Source: Hesseltinella vesiculosa
Taxonomy: Eukaryota > Mucoromycota > Mucoromycetes > Mucorales > Cunninghamellaceae
Reading direction: 5' to 3'
NCBI GenBank assembly: GCA_002104935.1
Contig: MCGT01000015.1
Span: 310,001-374,000, forward strand
DNA length: 64,000 nucleotides
Each line of letters begins with the position of its first letter. Positions within the stretch are counted from its first letter, which is position 1. Positions 43,359-54,127 of the stretch are shown piece after piece. A model generated the notes under the pieces. That model made no database searches. It was not told the DNA's origin and saw only the letters and a list, made by a program, of their open reading frames with translations. The position numbers and the translations under genes were made by a program.

Positions 43359-44489
43359 ATGAGTATTCAAGATAGAATTGCAGCATTGAACCAACAAAGC
43401 CAACAGCAGGACCAACAGAAAATGACGCGCACGTCCTCAGCTGGAAGTACCCGATCCACCATCTCGATCTCCCCACCAAGACTGCCACCTGTGACCTCCT
43501 CTGTCAAAATCAATGTGGCCTCCATGCGCAACCGATTCGACACTGTGGCGGCCGATCAGCTGCAAAAACAACTGGACTCGGTCACGAAAGAACGTAATCT
43601 TTTGAAACAACGACTGGATGACCTAGAGTGTCTGTCTGCCCCTTTTTTCTTCCCCTCGGACGATCCCTTCGAGGGACAGCCGGAGAATGACTATGATGAC
43701 TTGATTACCAGCTACAATCTCCAACTGTGCCAAAAGAGAATGGGCCCGCAAAACCAAATCGACCAGCTCACTGATCAGCTGTCCGCCTGTGAGATGGGCA
43801 CTCAGTGGGTCGTCACCAAGTTTGTCCGTGACCTGGAGCAAGAACGGCTTCATACCAAAACACTCAAGACCATTGTCAATGACCAACAAACGCTGATCCA
43901 CACTCTTGAGGATACCCTCAAACTCAAGCCTGAACACCAGCGCTCCTCTTTTTATGAGCAGCAATTCTACCTTTTGAGTGCTCAGCTGGATCTGCAGAGG
44001 CTGGAACTCGATGATCAACAAGAGCAATTGACCGTGGTGTCACAAGAACGAGACCAGCTAGCAGCCCGCCTCCACCCTGAGCAGTCAACTCCCTCGCCTC
44101 CTTCACAATTAGTCCCTTTGATGACACCACCCTTGTCTTCATCCCATCCTCGCTCCTCCTCTTCCTCCTCCGATAGCTCCGTCCAATCCTATCATTCCTG
44201 GGATTCCTTTGACGATGTCAAAGCCTCCTGTTTCTCGCGCTCCTCTTTTACCTCGGGCGGCGACCTGTTGGCTCGGCCCTGCACCCCTCCTCAATCACCT
44301 CCCCCCAAAGATCCCTTGCCCCAGCCACCCTTTTCCCTCTCTCACAAATCTTCCATGTCCGATATGCATACCATCCACCATCATCACCATTACTACCACC
44401 GTCCTGATGAAAAGCAGGGCTATGAAAAGAAACATAGTCTGAAACGCCAGCCCTCTTTTTGGAAAACCTTCCGCCAAAGACTTGCTTGA
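43359..44489 (+). CDS. Coiled-coil protein of unknown function
   Basis: Intronless, 376 aa if started at MSIQDRIAALNQQ (43359); an upstream in-frame ATG at 43314 would add a Phe-rich stretch and is less likely. After a Ser-rich segment there are two coiled-coil regions, around LQKQLDSVTKERNLLKQRLD and from FVRDLEQERLHTKTLKTIVN to LDLQRLELDDQQEQLTVV. The C-terminal third is Ser/Pro-rich with a His/Tyr tract and ends in a basic aromatic patch (SFWKTFRQRLA) that may bind membrane or a partner. Composition and length argue for a real gene. I recognise no family; a scaffold or cytoskeletal adaptor is one guess. Confidence 0.72.
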   Translation: MSIQDRIAALNQQSQQQDQQKMTRTSSAGSTRSTISISPPRLPPVTSSVKINVASMRNRFDTVAADQLQKQLDSVTKERNLLKQRLDDLECLSAPFFFPSDDPFEGQPENDYDDLITSYNLQLCQKRMGPQNQIDQLTDQLSACEMGTQWVVTKFVRDLEQERLHTKTLKTIVNDQQTLIHTLEDTLKLKPEHQRSSFYEQQFYLLSAQLDLQRLELDDQQEQLTVVSQERDQLAARLHPEQSTPSPPSQLVPLMTPPLSSSHPRSSSSSSDSSVQSYHSWDSFDDVKASCFSRSSFTSGGDLLARPCTPPQSPPPKDPLPQPPFSLSHKSSMSDMHTIHHHHHYYHRPDEKQGYEKKHSLKRQPSFWKTFRQRLA

Positions 44490-46701
44490 AGCGCAAAAAA
44501 AAAAAAAAAATAGATGCTGGCATCACTCTTATTGTACATATTTTTCCTGGCTATTTCCCCTTTATCTAACTCCTTTTTTTTTTTTCTTTTAATTCTTGTA
44601 TTCGTCTACTTTTTTTATTCTATAAAAAAATATATCCCAACCTTCTATTCTTCGTGTCTGCTACGTCCAATCAAAAAAAGCACATGATGCTTCATGCCCC
44701 TATTTCCAGATTTACTTCAAACAAATAAAAAAAAAAAAAGGCGATACACGCTTTTCCCTTTATTCAGTAGCTTTGGCCGAGGCATCGTTCGTACTAAAAG
44801 AAAATGAATGCCGCTCGGTGTTCTGTCAAAAAAAGACAGTGGGAGTAAAATGCTTCGATCGCGTTGCTTCCAGAAAAAGACCCTTGCTTGATGATGCGAG
44901 ACAATGACAATGAATCGTGCAGATTGTCCCTTGGCCAACGACATTAAGATCACAGCTGAGAAAGGTCAACGCAGGTTTTTAAAAGGACGGGCAAATGTGC
45001 TTCGATAAAGAGGGAGATGAATGCCTATCAATGAAGGACGCTTCTTTCTTTTTTTTTCCCTTGCCGGTACCTATGCTTATCGTTTTCTTGTGACGTTAGC
45101 TTGATGGAACAATAAGGAAGGATATTCGGGAAAAGGCACCCATTTGGAAGAATCGTTTTGCAGGTGGCGGTCTTGGCGGCATTTCATTTGTGGAATGGCT
45201 GTTGTTGCGCAGCACTACGCCGGCAGGGGTCATTTCGAAGCATTTGGGGCCGATCGAAAGTATCACTTTTTTATTAACAATAACGCACAGTACAGTTGCT
45301 TCGTTTTGCGGAAGCACCCGGTTGATTTTGCTGTCAGGATTCATTTTTTGGGGGGTGGGACAGTGTCGGCTGGCAGTTTTTCAAAAACGTCGTCCGGCGC
45401 CGGACTCAGCTGGGTCTCTCCTTTGCCGCGTCTCTCATCTCATGCCAACGTCGACATGTTGAAAAGGGTTGAGATTTGATCTAATTGAGACGGACCATTG
45501 AATGAATACAATCTATAACGTGACGTATCGAAGGGTAAAGTCATAAGGTCCTTTAAAAGGGATGACAGCAATAGCCACAATCAACGAGGAGTTACTGGCT
45601 AGCAAAATGGCTGGGTAGCCATGATTTGTGATGCTTCTGCCTTCGCACCACGCTGTTTATAGGGCTGGTGCTTGTAACTAGCACTACAACCCAGAAACTA
45701 CTTGCCATGTACCGATAAATTTTGCCCAGGTAGCTCAAGGGTAGCACCTTTGGTTTAGTTAAAAAAAAGAGAATGGCAAAAGTCACCTTCAAGTGGATTG
45801 TTCAACGTGACGTTTTGCCATAGAGGCTAATTCTTGTTAAAGGTACAATTTCTGAAGAAATCAGGGTGTTTGATGAAGGCCACCCAGCCAACTTGGTCTC
45901 GAAATAGGTTTCGGGACCTCCATATCTCCAGCCAAAAAGTCAACGAAAAAAAAAAAAAAAAAAACTGCCAGACGGACGGAAACAATTCTCAGTCCGACTT
46001 TGGCCAGTTCCTTTTTATTGGCTGGCAGGGTGTCATGCCTCGTTGGCAGGGCAACCACAGCTGATCGGCCTGATCATTTTAACGTCCTTGTTCAACATCT
46101 TAATGCACGCATGAAACATTTCAATTCCATCCACTTGTTAAAATTGCTGTACCGGTGATGCACACATGCCTGCTTTTTAAGTAATAAAGCCAGGGTCTGG
46201 CTGATAGAAACTGACTCCCGAAAATTCAGCTCATGCAAATTTCACACATAGGCTGGTCCCTGGCAGCACTCCCTCTCTCATTGATCACAAATACTCCTTA
46301 CGACTTGGTAAAAAAATGCTGCTGGTTAAAGTCACATTCTGGTGAGGTGGTGATGAGCTGCAGCCATGCCTGCATACATAGCCACCAGGACCTAGCGCGC
46401 AGCAGACGGCTGCTTGAGACACGAAACCAGGCTAACAAATCAGGTGTCCAACAATGGGTCAAAAACCTTGGAAACAATACTTGATGAGATACAAACGTGG
46501 TTGATCAGAATGCACTGGCGCCAGCTTGTTCAAGCTTGCATGAAAAAAAAAAAAAAAAGGCGATGCTGTGGCAAAGCCACCAATGGCTTTTTGTGCGAGC
46601 CCAAGAGCAAGGGCGGAGAAACATTTTTTTCTTTTTAAGAATGAGCCCGCTGCCAAATCTTTTTTCTGTTCCTTCCTTTCTCTTTCTCTTAGAAATATAT
46701 C
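44490..46701. other. Intergenic, 2.2 kb
   Basis: Between two plus-strand genes. No supported gene. A minus-strand AATAAA near 44755 and a frame starting MSLAKGQSARFIVIVSHH at about 44944 (minus) look partly gene-like but stay too short. At about 45725 the plus strand shows a tRNA A-box-like stretch (GCCCAGGTAGCTCAAGGGTAG) with no matching 3' half. A runs lie at 45945-45963 and 46542-46557. Confidence 0.4.
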
Positions 46702-47815
46702 ATGGCTGTAAGTATCTAAATCGTTCAACAACAACAGCAGAATCCTTTAGTGTAGATGGATTGTGATGACAATATGTGGATGATTGCACCTTATTTCTAT
46801 CAAAAAGGATGGATGGATGAGATGGATGGATGAACTCAATTTTTTCCTCTTTTTAGCGTGGTCCTAAGAAACACATGAAGCGCCTCAGCGCTCCCAAGCA
46901 CTGGATGTTGGACAAGCTTTTGGGTTGGTAAGTAACAAAACATAGTCAAAAGACATCGCCCCTATTGTTTATTAAATAAACAAGGGACGTCAAGGCAATG
47001 AACCGATCGCTCGCTGATTCATGTTTTTTTTATTTTACTTCGATCAGTTATGCTCCCAAGCCTAGCTCCGGTCCCCACAGCACCCGTGAATGCTTGCCCT
47101 TGATCATCTTCCTCCGTAACCGTCTCAAGTACGCCTTGAACGGTCGTGAAGTTACCTCCATCTTGATGCAACGTTTGGTCAAGGTCGACAACAAGGTCCG
47201 CACTGACTCCACCTTCCCCGCTGGTTTCATGGATGTCATCTCCATCGAAAAGACTGGTGAAAACTTCCGTCTTGTCTACGACACCAAGGGCCGTTTCGCC
47301 ATCCACCGTATTACCGATGAAGAAGCCAAGTACAAGTTGTGCAAGGTCAAGAAGGTCATGGTCGGTGCTAAGGGTATTCCCTTTGTCACGTAAGTCAAGG
47401 CGTTCTGCTCTTTCAAGACAAGTGCCTAATTTCTTATTGTTTTACTAGCACCCACGATGGTCGCACCATCCGTTACCCTGATCCTTTGATCAAGGTCAAC
47501 GACACCGTCCGTTTCGACTTGGAAAACAACAAGATCCTCGACTTCATCAAGTTCGATATTGGCAACTTGGTCATGATCACTGGTGGTCGTAACATTGGTC
47601 GTGTTGGTACCATTGTCCACCGTGAACGTCACGTTGGTGGTTTCGAAATTGTCCACGTCAAGGATGCTTTGGACCGCACCTTTGCCACCCGTATCTCCAA
47701 CGTCTTCGTTGTTGGTGAAGCCAACAAGCCCTACATCTCCCTCCCCAAGGGTAAGGGTATCAAGTTGACCATTGCTGAAGAACGTGACCGTCGTCGTGCC
47801 CAAGCTTCCCAATAA
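46702..47815 (+). CDS. RPS4: 40S ribosomal protein S4
   Basis: 261 aa, exons 46702-46707, 46857-46927, 47048-47389, 47449-47815. The first coding exon is just ATG GCT, as is usual for ribosomal protein genes; the next begins [20 protein letters not shown]. Later parts show the S4 RNA-binding region ([21 protein letters not shown]), [20 protein letters not shown], the KOW-like segment [18 protein letters not shown] and the end [12 protein letters not shown]. Codons are strongly biased to C-ending forms (AAG, GTC, ATC, CGT), as expected for high expression. Intron 1 contains a GGAT-type repeat at about 46807-46833. This eukaryotic S4 (eS4) belongs to the small subunit. Confidence 0.98.
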
Positions 47816-48229
47816 ACGTTGGCCTAACCCTCTCTCATCCACTGATGTGTTTTTCCAATAAAGAAAAGACTCATTGATCCATTGTCTATTGTTTTCATGC
47901 GGGTGATAATTCCGCAGTCTTGACGTCACTGGTTTGCTAGTGGGCACCAAAAAAGCCAACGGCTGCTCTGATGGATAAGGCTGTGGTGTGAGGCATTGCC
48001 AAACAGAACGGGGGTTGCAGCTGTTGCTGGGCCGACGTGGTAGCATGTCTGTTTGTTGTTCTCGTAGATCTTCTTGCCTTTGCGGAAAGTTTGCTCCAGT
48101 AGCACATGGCCCACGCCGATGATCTGGTCGCGCTTGCGTAGCAAGACGGTAAAAACGAGCGGAGACTTGGACGCGCTTCTTCTTTCATCTGAACAAGAGC
48201 CCCAATTAACAAAAAAAAAAAAATAAAAC
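47816..48229. other. Intergenic, RPS4 3' flank / RAD51D-like promoter
   Basis: RPS4 3' UTR is at the left. A minus-strand frame at 47926-48210 is of mixed composition and preceded by an acceptor-like CTTGTTCAG, but I recognise no family and it would overlap the next gene's first exon if extended. Not called. Confidence 0.4.
47857..47862 (+). terminator. Poly(A) signal of RPS4
   Basis: AATAAA 42 bases after the stop codon, in a short 3' UTR as expected for a ribosomal protein gene. Confidence 0.55.
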
Positions 48230-49548
48230 ATGCCGAGGCTCCAGACTCTGTATATCGGCTGGACGGCTGATCGCCAACGACTGTTCAAGTCAGCCATCTC
48301 AGCTCTCCTTGATAACAACATTGTTGATGGTAACCCACAGCGAGAATCTACTAAGCGAAGCAGCTAATCTTTCCAGGATTCATTTTGATTGATTCTGACT
48401 CGCAGACGAAGCATTCCTCTTACTGAATCTTCATCAGCTGCATGACAAGACAAAGATACCCACACAGGTACGCGCTTCAGTAACATTTAATTAGAATCAG
48501 TCTTTATTTATCCTGCCAGTTCTCGTAGATCCTCGCTTGCCTACGTCAAGTGCTGGTACATGACATCGAAAGCAGACTTCATCAATCCTTCCATCCTAGT
48601 CAACCGATACCCACCAGCTACAACAAACTCAACATTGCTCTTCAAGGAGGCTTACCGTCATCCCAACTGGTAGAGCTGGTCGGCACTGTCATCGCATTCC
48701 TGGAAGATGTAAAACAAACGCCAAATAAAATAGTGACTGACGCCACTTTGTTTTTTCCTTGCTACTCAGCATATTCTAAAGCTGATGCAAGATTTCCTTG
48801 TGTCTAGGCCACAGGGACACGTTTACCATATCGATACGACCGGAGCTTTTCAATCCAAGCTAGGTTCGTTTACCAAGGTAAACAGCAAACATACGTGAAC
48901 GATGGGGGAAAATGTCTCCTAACAAAATTCTGATGGTACAGGGCGATCTGTCAAGGATGCATTGCTACCGGGCGTTTGACCTAAAATCCATCATTCAAGA
49001 ATTGGAGCAGGTTGGTGCTGAGCAATTGATGTCTTCTCAACAAGAGCAAGCCTCTTCCACCCTCATTGTCATCGAAGACATTGGCCAGATCTTCGGATCC
49101 GATTTAGGCGTGACTGACCAATCAGGTAAAATAAAAAAAATAAACATGAATGCCAAGAAAATCAACGCATAAACCCCTTCTTTTTTTTTCTTAGTAAAAC
49201 GATTATGCAAGACGATCCGATTACTACTTGAAATGCAAATGACGATCATGGTAAGACAGACACAGTCATGTTTGCCAACATCACACCCTATTTTTCTTTT
49301 TTTTCCAATTCTAGATCAGCCATTATAGGGTCTCACAGGGTCAATCTAGGTACGACATCACCTGGGATAACATGGTAGATCTGCGACTCCTGATACAATC
49401 TGATTCGTCCATGATTTTGACTAAAGCTCGTCATGTAGTAAGCTCATGTTTTTTAATTTTTCGAGGCACTAACCAATTTAACTTTTTTTTTTTATTTCTT
49501 ATTTTTTTTTTTTTTCCAATCAAGAAAACCCCACAAGGATGCTCTTGA
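48230..49548 (+). CDS. RAD51D-like recombination paralog without Walker A
   Basis: 278 aa, eight exons: 48230-48329, 48406-48467, 48529-48708, 48770-48877, 48942-49125, 49195-49250, 49315-49437, 49525-49548. The alignment to RAD51D is read by eye: ILACLRQVLVHDIESRL corresponds to ALRRVLL, PTSYNKLNIALQGGLPSSQL to the GIGSLDKLLDAGLYTGEV segment, LSRMHCYRAFDLKSII to the RIQVVHAFDIF segment, STLIVIEDIGQIFGSDLGV to the Walker B strand, and MTIMISHYRV to VVVTNHI. The place of the Walker A loop reads VELVGTVIAFLED, with no GKT, so ATP binding is doubtful, as in yeast Psy3/Csm2. It probably acts as a structural RAD51 mediator in repair. Confidence 0.75.
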
Positions 49549-49872
49549 CACAATAAGAATTTGGGTTTAGCGCAAAATGCATGTACCACCCTTCCACGAA
49601 AGTAGATCCGTACGACATGCAATAAAAAAAATAACCCAGATCAGCGTCCATCCGTTCCAACAAATCCCTCGGTTAGAATTTTTTTTTGGTTCATTTATTT
49701 TTTTCAGAGAAGGGTATTGTAGGAATTGTACACAAAAAAATAAGCAGGAAGGGTCATTGCATGAAAAAGGCAAAGGGAAATCTAATAAATATCGTAAAAA
49801 GCAAAAAAAGAAAGAGGGGTGAAGAAGAAAAGGAACGGAGACGAATCCCTAATTACAATAAAATATTGGAGA
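49549..49872. other. Convergent spacer RAD51D-like / PPZ-like
   Basis: 324 bp between convergent stop codons. A/T-rich, with a TTTATT (minus-strand AATAAA) at about 49695. No gene. Confidence 0.5.
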
Positions 49873-51843
49873 TTACAAGTACGATGAACGTTCGGCCTCG
49901 AATTCGTCGTGGAACACCTTGCTTTGCACTCGGGACTTTTCGATGCGAGGTTTGGGCTCGCTCTTTTCTTGGAAGACCTTGCTTTGCACGCGGGATCGGT
50001 CGTGGTCGCTGGGCGAAGGAAGACGGTCGGAGGGATGGTGGGCAGGGTAAGGATCGTGATGATGGTGTAATTGGCCGTGCTGGTGCTCCGGTGCATGGGA
50101 TGGATGAGGCTTCATTCCAGGGGGCTGCAAAAGTGCAAACGAGCAAAGTAATTCGTCATTGACTGTCATCACCGCACCGTAATTGTCGAATTCACCACAG
50201 TAATTAGGCGCCGAGAACACCGTGACTAGAAGAGCAAAAAAAAAAAGTTAAGAGCACAACATTCTTTTCTCTTGCTAGCTTCCAATTTACCCAGTGTTCG
50301 ATCATTGAAGAATTCATAACCATCCTCCACCACCATGTGGGCTCGGCAGACCAAATCCAGATCATGCTTGGCCAAGAATTCATTGACAATCCGCCGGCCA
50401 AAGCAATACGAGACACCTCGTTCATTTTCTTCCCATTCAACAGCGGTATCCGAGGGATCTGACCATAGCAAATCGTTCAGCAGGCCGTAATCAGGAATAT
50501 CGCAGGGCCGTTCCACCATTCGAATTTCGTCCAAGGATCGCAATGAAGGGCTACAGAGGAAAGCTGTTGTGTCAGCATTTTTCCCTGGCACGTCTGTCAT
50601 TTACCTCAACCCTCCATGGACACAAAAGATTCTATTAGCAATCAATGCAGCAATGGGCATGGTGTTGAATACATCCACAAAACTCTTCCACATCTTGGTA
50701 CTGGTACGTCGTTTGCACTCGTCATAGAATCCGTAGACTAAAAATAAAAATAAAAATAAAAAAAAGGTCCAGGGCTGATGGTTTCGCAGCTTGAACCAAT
50801 CAAGGCGAATGTCTTTTTTTACACTTTTTTTTTTTACCTCGAGAGACATTATCGGTCTCATGATTGCCACGTAATAAAAAGAAATTGCTGGGATATTTGA
50901 GCTTGTAGCAAAGCAACAAAAGGATTGTTTCCAAGCTCTGCTTGCCACGATCCACGTAGTCACCCAAAAACAAATAATTCGCCTTGGGTGGGTAGCCGCT
51001 CATTTCAAACAATCGGATCAGGTCTGTGTATTGTCCATGCACCTGGCAAATAAGAAAGTGAGTTGCCAGTTGGTTGCCAACCGTCTCTCCTTACATCCCC
51101 CACGACCTTGACACTAGGATTGAGCTCGATTAATGTCTACAGGCGAGAGAAAAAAATGTCACATGAGGTTCCAAGCAAGTCTCCCACACACAGAAAAAAA
51201 AAAAAAAAGAATAAACAATGGAGCTGGCTAGCCATCGTCTTCTTGCTTTTGTCTTGGCATCACCCTCATATTTTTGGCTTACAGGTTGCGATAAAAACAA
51301 TTCCTTGGCGCGGTCGCAAATAGCAAAAATCTCAGCGGGACTAAGACACACTTGCTTGGTGTAAGTTTTGGATTGGCCGACCTTGACCAAGCGGTCGATG
51401 CAGTCGTCGATGTTGAAGCCAGACTCGATGGCATACTTTGAGGTCACCTTTGCATCACGCTGATCTTTGACCACGGGGCGGTAGCGGGACTTGGGAGGGT
51501 CTTCGTTGTTGGCGTCTCCAGGACCGTGAGGATATTGCGTGGGGTGACGTTGGAGGCCAGACCGATCAGCCTGGGCGGTGATGGCTTCGGCTGGAGGCTG
51601 GTCAGGATTTGGCTGAGCTTGTTGCGTATAAAAATGATCATACGGACCAGGTTCATAGCTGTCATCATCTTGAAGGGACGGTGTGGATTGGTATGGCCGC
51701 AAATAAGGGTTATCTTCAAAGTCAGAGTCGTTGTCCAGGTGTTGCTGGGGTGGCCGGAGGTGGTCAGTGGGCATGACCTGACGTGGCATGCCTAGGTCCT
51801 TTCTTGTAAGTGAGCGTTTTCTCTTTGACTGATGGTTCCCCAT
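49873..51843 (-). CDS. PPZ-type Ser/Thr protein phosphatase
   Basis: 517 aa, six exons: 51283-51843, 51095-51136, 50838-51042, 50605-50737, 50291-50550, 49873-50225. The start [10 protein letters not shown] fits N-myristoylation, as in yeast Ppz1. A disordered, Pro/Gln-rich region (about residues 15-150) comes before the PPP catalytic domain: GDVHGQ (residues 200-205), GDYVDRG, RGNHET, FCVHGGL and [12 protein letters not shown]. Metal-binding Asp, His and Asn residues are all visible. Usual relatives have RGNHEC; here it is Thr. After the catalytic core there is a longer tail with HHHHD and a duplicated [11 protein letters not shown] phosphatases influence K+ and cell-wall homeostasis. PP1 is an alternative, but the N-terminal extension favours PPZ. 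Confidence 0.87.
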
Positions 51844-52160
51844 GGACTTGGTGATTGGGATAAAAAAGTCGGGATGGAAAAAAGGCAGAAAAAAGAAAAA
51901 AAGTGAAAGAAAAGAAAAAGCGAGCCATTTAGCAGCCGCTTTTTTTTCAAGACATCCATCATCACCAAAAAAGGAATGGCCCAAACTCTTTTTTCAGGGA
52001 TCCACGCTGGAAACAAAGTTGGTGCAACCACTCAATGAATAGAAGTTTTTTTTTTGAATGAGGGACACCCTCTATTGTTTTGCGTCAGAGCCGCCTTTTT
52101 TTTCTTAAATTTTGTTATTTTGATTCTTTCCTTTCTTTCCCTTTTAAAATAGAAATCAGC
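51844..52160. promoter_or_regulatory. Divergent spacer PPZ-like / C2H2 gene
   Basis: 317 bp between two divergent start codons. A-rich at 51885-51925, T-rich at 52045-52140. No clear element besides these. Confidence 0.35.
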
Positions 52161-52676
52161 ATGGATTCATCGATGCACTGGAGAGAGCTTCTCCATTGGC
52201 CTGATCACGCTCTTGGCACGTGCAATACTTGGCATGGCGCACTCAGGCAGACAAGGAGTGGAACAGGTTGGCAGGTAGGATTCTGGACAGACGACTCCCG
52301 AGGCTGCATCGATCCGTTGGCATTGGGCGCTTGGCTAACCACCGAGGCTGATCTGGCGTCTCAGGCACTGTCGCCCACCGGATCGTCGCTGGGTAGGATG
52401 GAACTCTCGAAGCCATCGCGCCGACCGATCTCAACCAAGGCTTTTGAATGCTCCCATTGTGATCGTGTGTTTTCCCGGAAGCACGATCAGGAACGTCATA
52501 CTCGTATCCACACCGGGAAGAAGCCCTATCAATGCCATGCTTGCCATTCTTGTTTTGCTCGCTCCGACGCACGTCGCCGGCACATTGATGCTAATCTGAC
52601 ATGTCAGTCCAACCCCTTGAACCAACTCCACCGCCGTCGCTCCAAGCCTAAATCTGCTCTTGCTCGGCCTCGATAA
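52161..52676 (+). CDS. Small two-finger C2H2 zinc-finger protein
   Basis: Intronless, 171 aa from [15 protein letters not shown]. The N-terminal half has no known domain. Two fingers lie near the C-terminus: [20 protein letters not shown] with the linker HTGKKPY, and [19 protein letters not shown] ending in Cys. The second finger resembles the ARxDAxxRH finger of Crz1-like factors. The basic tail ([15 protein letters not shown]) could be a nuclear signal. Probably a DNA-binding regulator, of unknown target. An upstream in-frame ATG at 52080 would add a Phe-rich run and is unlikely. Confidence 0.8.
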   Translation: MDSSMHWRELLHWPDHALGTCNTWHGALRQTRSGTGWQVGFWTDDSRGCIDPLALGAWLTTEADLASQALSPTGSSLGRMELSKPSRRPISTKAFECSHCDRVFSRKHDQERHTRIHTGKKPYQCHACHSCFARSDARRRHIDANLTCQSNPLNQLHRRRSKPKSALARPR

Positions 52677-52948
52677 AAAAAAAAAAAGCACAGCATTGGC
52701 GGCTCCCTGTGGCCTGGATGACCCTTTTTCTTTTCATTTCGCTTTAAAATAAACCTCAAACGCCATTGTTAAAGCTTAAAAAATTCGTAAACAATAAACA
52801 AAACAAGGTTTGATGATACACAACTCTCTCAGACTTTTTCGTAGAGACCAATGGCATGCTGCGCACAACAAATGACTTGTGTGTGTACTTCACCAAAGGT
52901 CCCATGAATCATTTCACCAAAAAAAAGGCATAAGGGAATGACCTTTTA

Positions 52949-54127
52949 TTACTGTTTTTCATACGAGTGATTGAATAGGGAAAACGAACGAGGTTGAGTG
53001 GGCGTCTGCCAAGGGTACCAGGACTTGGGCACCGGAGGAGCAATGGCATGAGGAGCAGGACTGGGAGGAGAAGGTGGGTAGGTTAGCGTGGAGGAGGGAG
53101 AGCGGGAAGGCATAGAAGAGGTCGAGGACAGGGACGAGGTGGCAGAGGATGCAGAAGATGAGCGAGGACGAGTCATGGGTAAGGATTGATGCGGCGGATG
53201 AATGGACAAGGATGAAGATGCATGGTAGGAAGGGTGTGGCGGCGCGACAGTAACAGGGGATGGGAACAGGCGATAATCGTTGGTGGTGGTATAAGGATCT
53301 GCCAGAGACGAGCGTGAAGGAATCTCGATTTGTAGTCCGGTTCGGAAAGGCGAGTACCATTGCTGATGAGGGGACGAGGCCGGAGCTGGGATGGGGCTTT
53401 GTACAGGTGCTGGTAGTTGCGGAGGTGGAATGGATGCAGAGGATGGAACATGATGATGACTGGCAATGGACCGACCAGCAGCTTTGGTCGGTGCCGATGG
53501 CGGCTCAGTTGCTCTGGCCGATGGACGAGGGACTGCTGCTGCTGCACGTACTGGCAAGGATTGACAAGGACTGTGCTGTTTTCCACGCACAGCAGGCTTT
53601 TGAGAGGTGGTGGATGAGCCAGGTGGAGGCGGCACCACCGTCAGTGGTGACGAGGATGACGAGGTTTTTTTCATGATGCTGCTCTCACGTGAAGGCGGCG
53701 TGAGCGGCACCGACGTCAATGGCATGGCGGCCTTCTTGGATGAAGCGGCCGCAGCAGGGTTCTTTTTACGAGAGCGATGGCTTTTACGGGGTCGCTTTTC
53801 TGGCGTGACAGGATGTGGTGCGGCAACGGATGGGTGTGGTACAAAGGAGGAGGAGCTGGCTAATGGTGAAGGTGCAGATGGAGGTGGTGCAGATGGAGGT
53901 GGTGCAGATGGAGGTGGTGCAGCTGGGGCGGGTGCCAAGGCAGCCGGAGTAGAAAGTGGTGGAGGCGATTCAGGCGGTGGCAAAGCCGTTGCAGGTGATG
54001 AGAATGATGCCAAGGCAGGAACGGATGCAGTTTTATGTGTGGCAGGTGCCAGCGCGGATGTTGAGCGTGGAGAAGACGAGTTGACTTGAGCCATGGTCTG
54101 TTGAAACAGTGATTGTTTTTCTTCCAT
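52949..54127 (-). CDS. Pro/Ser-rich protein of unknown function, 5' end uncertain
   Basis: 392 aa as a single frame from MEEKQSLFQQTMAQ. Most is low complexity: Ala/Pro/Ser blocks, a PPPSA repeat (from a 15-base DNA repeat at 53876-53920), basic KRPRKSHRSRKK, and a more ordered end (WYSPFRTGLQIEIPSRSS, SWYPWQTPTQPRSFSLF). No family recognised. An upstream exon may join in frame: the acceptor at 54143/54142 gives TYADDMEEKQ, and a donor at 54229 follows a hydrophobic segment, CWWLGLIVMPFGVWLGRGRY. That would make it a single-pass membrane protein with this region in the cytoplasm. I call only the certain part. Confidence 0.6.
   Translation of the reverse strand: MEEKQSLFQQTMAQVNSSSPRSTSALAPATHKTASVPALASFSSPATALPPPESPPPLSTPAALAPAPAAPPPSAPPPSAPPPSAPSPLASSSSFVPHPSVAAPHPVTPEKRPRKSHRSRKKNPAAAASSKKAAMPLTSVPLTPPSRESSIMKKTSSSSSPLTVVPPPPGSSTTSQKPAVRGKQHSPCQSLPVRAAAAVPRPSARATEPPSAPTKAAGRSIASHHHVPSSASIPPPQLPAPVQSPIPAPASSPHQQWYSPFRTGLQIEIPSRSSLADPYTTTNDYRLFPSPVTVAPPHPSYHASSSLSIHPPHQSLPMTRPRSSSASSATSSLSSTSSMPSRSPSSTLTYPPSPPSPAPHAIAPPVPKSWYPWQTPTQPRSFSLFNHSYEKQ
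53876..53920 (-). repeat. 15-bp coding tandem repeat (PPPSA)
   Basis: Three perfect copies of GATGGAGGTGGTGCA on the plus strand, in frame on the minus strand, giving the PPPSA unit. Confidence 0.85.

Noticed and set aside
44717..44953. Minus-strand frame starting near MSLAKGQSARF with a downstream AATAAA
   Set aside because: Only a weak donor (GTCTTT) would give a sensible end, and the product would be about 40 residues.
45720..45760. tRNA A-box-like sequence GCCCAGGTAGCTCAAGGGTAG
   Set aside because: No T-loop/B box or matching acceptor stem follows within 80 bases and the D-stem mispairs, so it is at most a pseudo-tRNA.
47926..48321. Minus-strand frame of about 130 codons with an acceptor-like site, loosely like an acetyltransferase
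   Set aside because: It overlaps the RAD51D-like first exon on the other strand, which fits its family better, and no conserved motif was recognisable.
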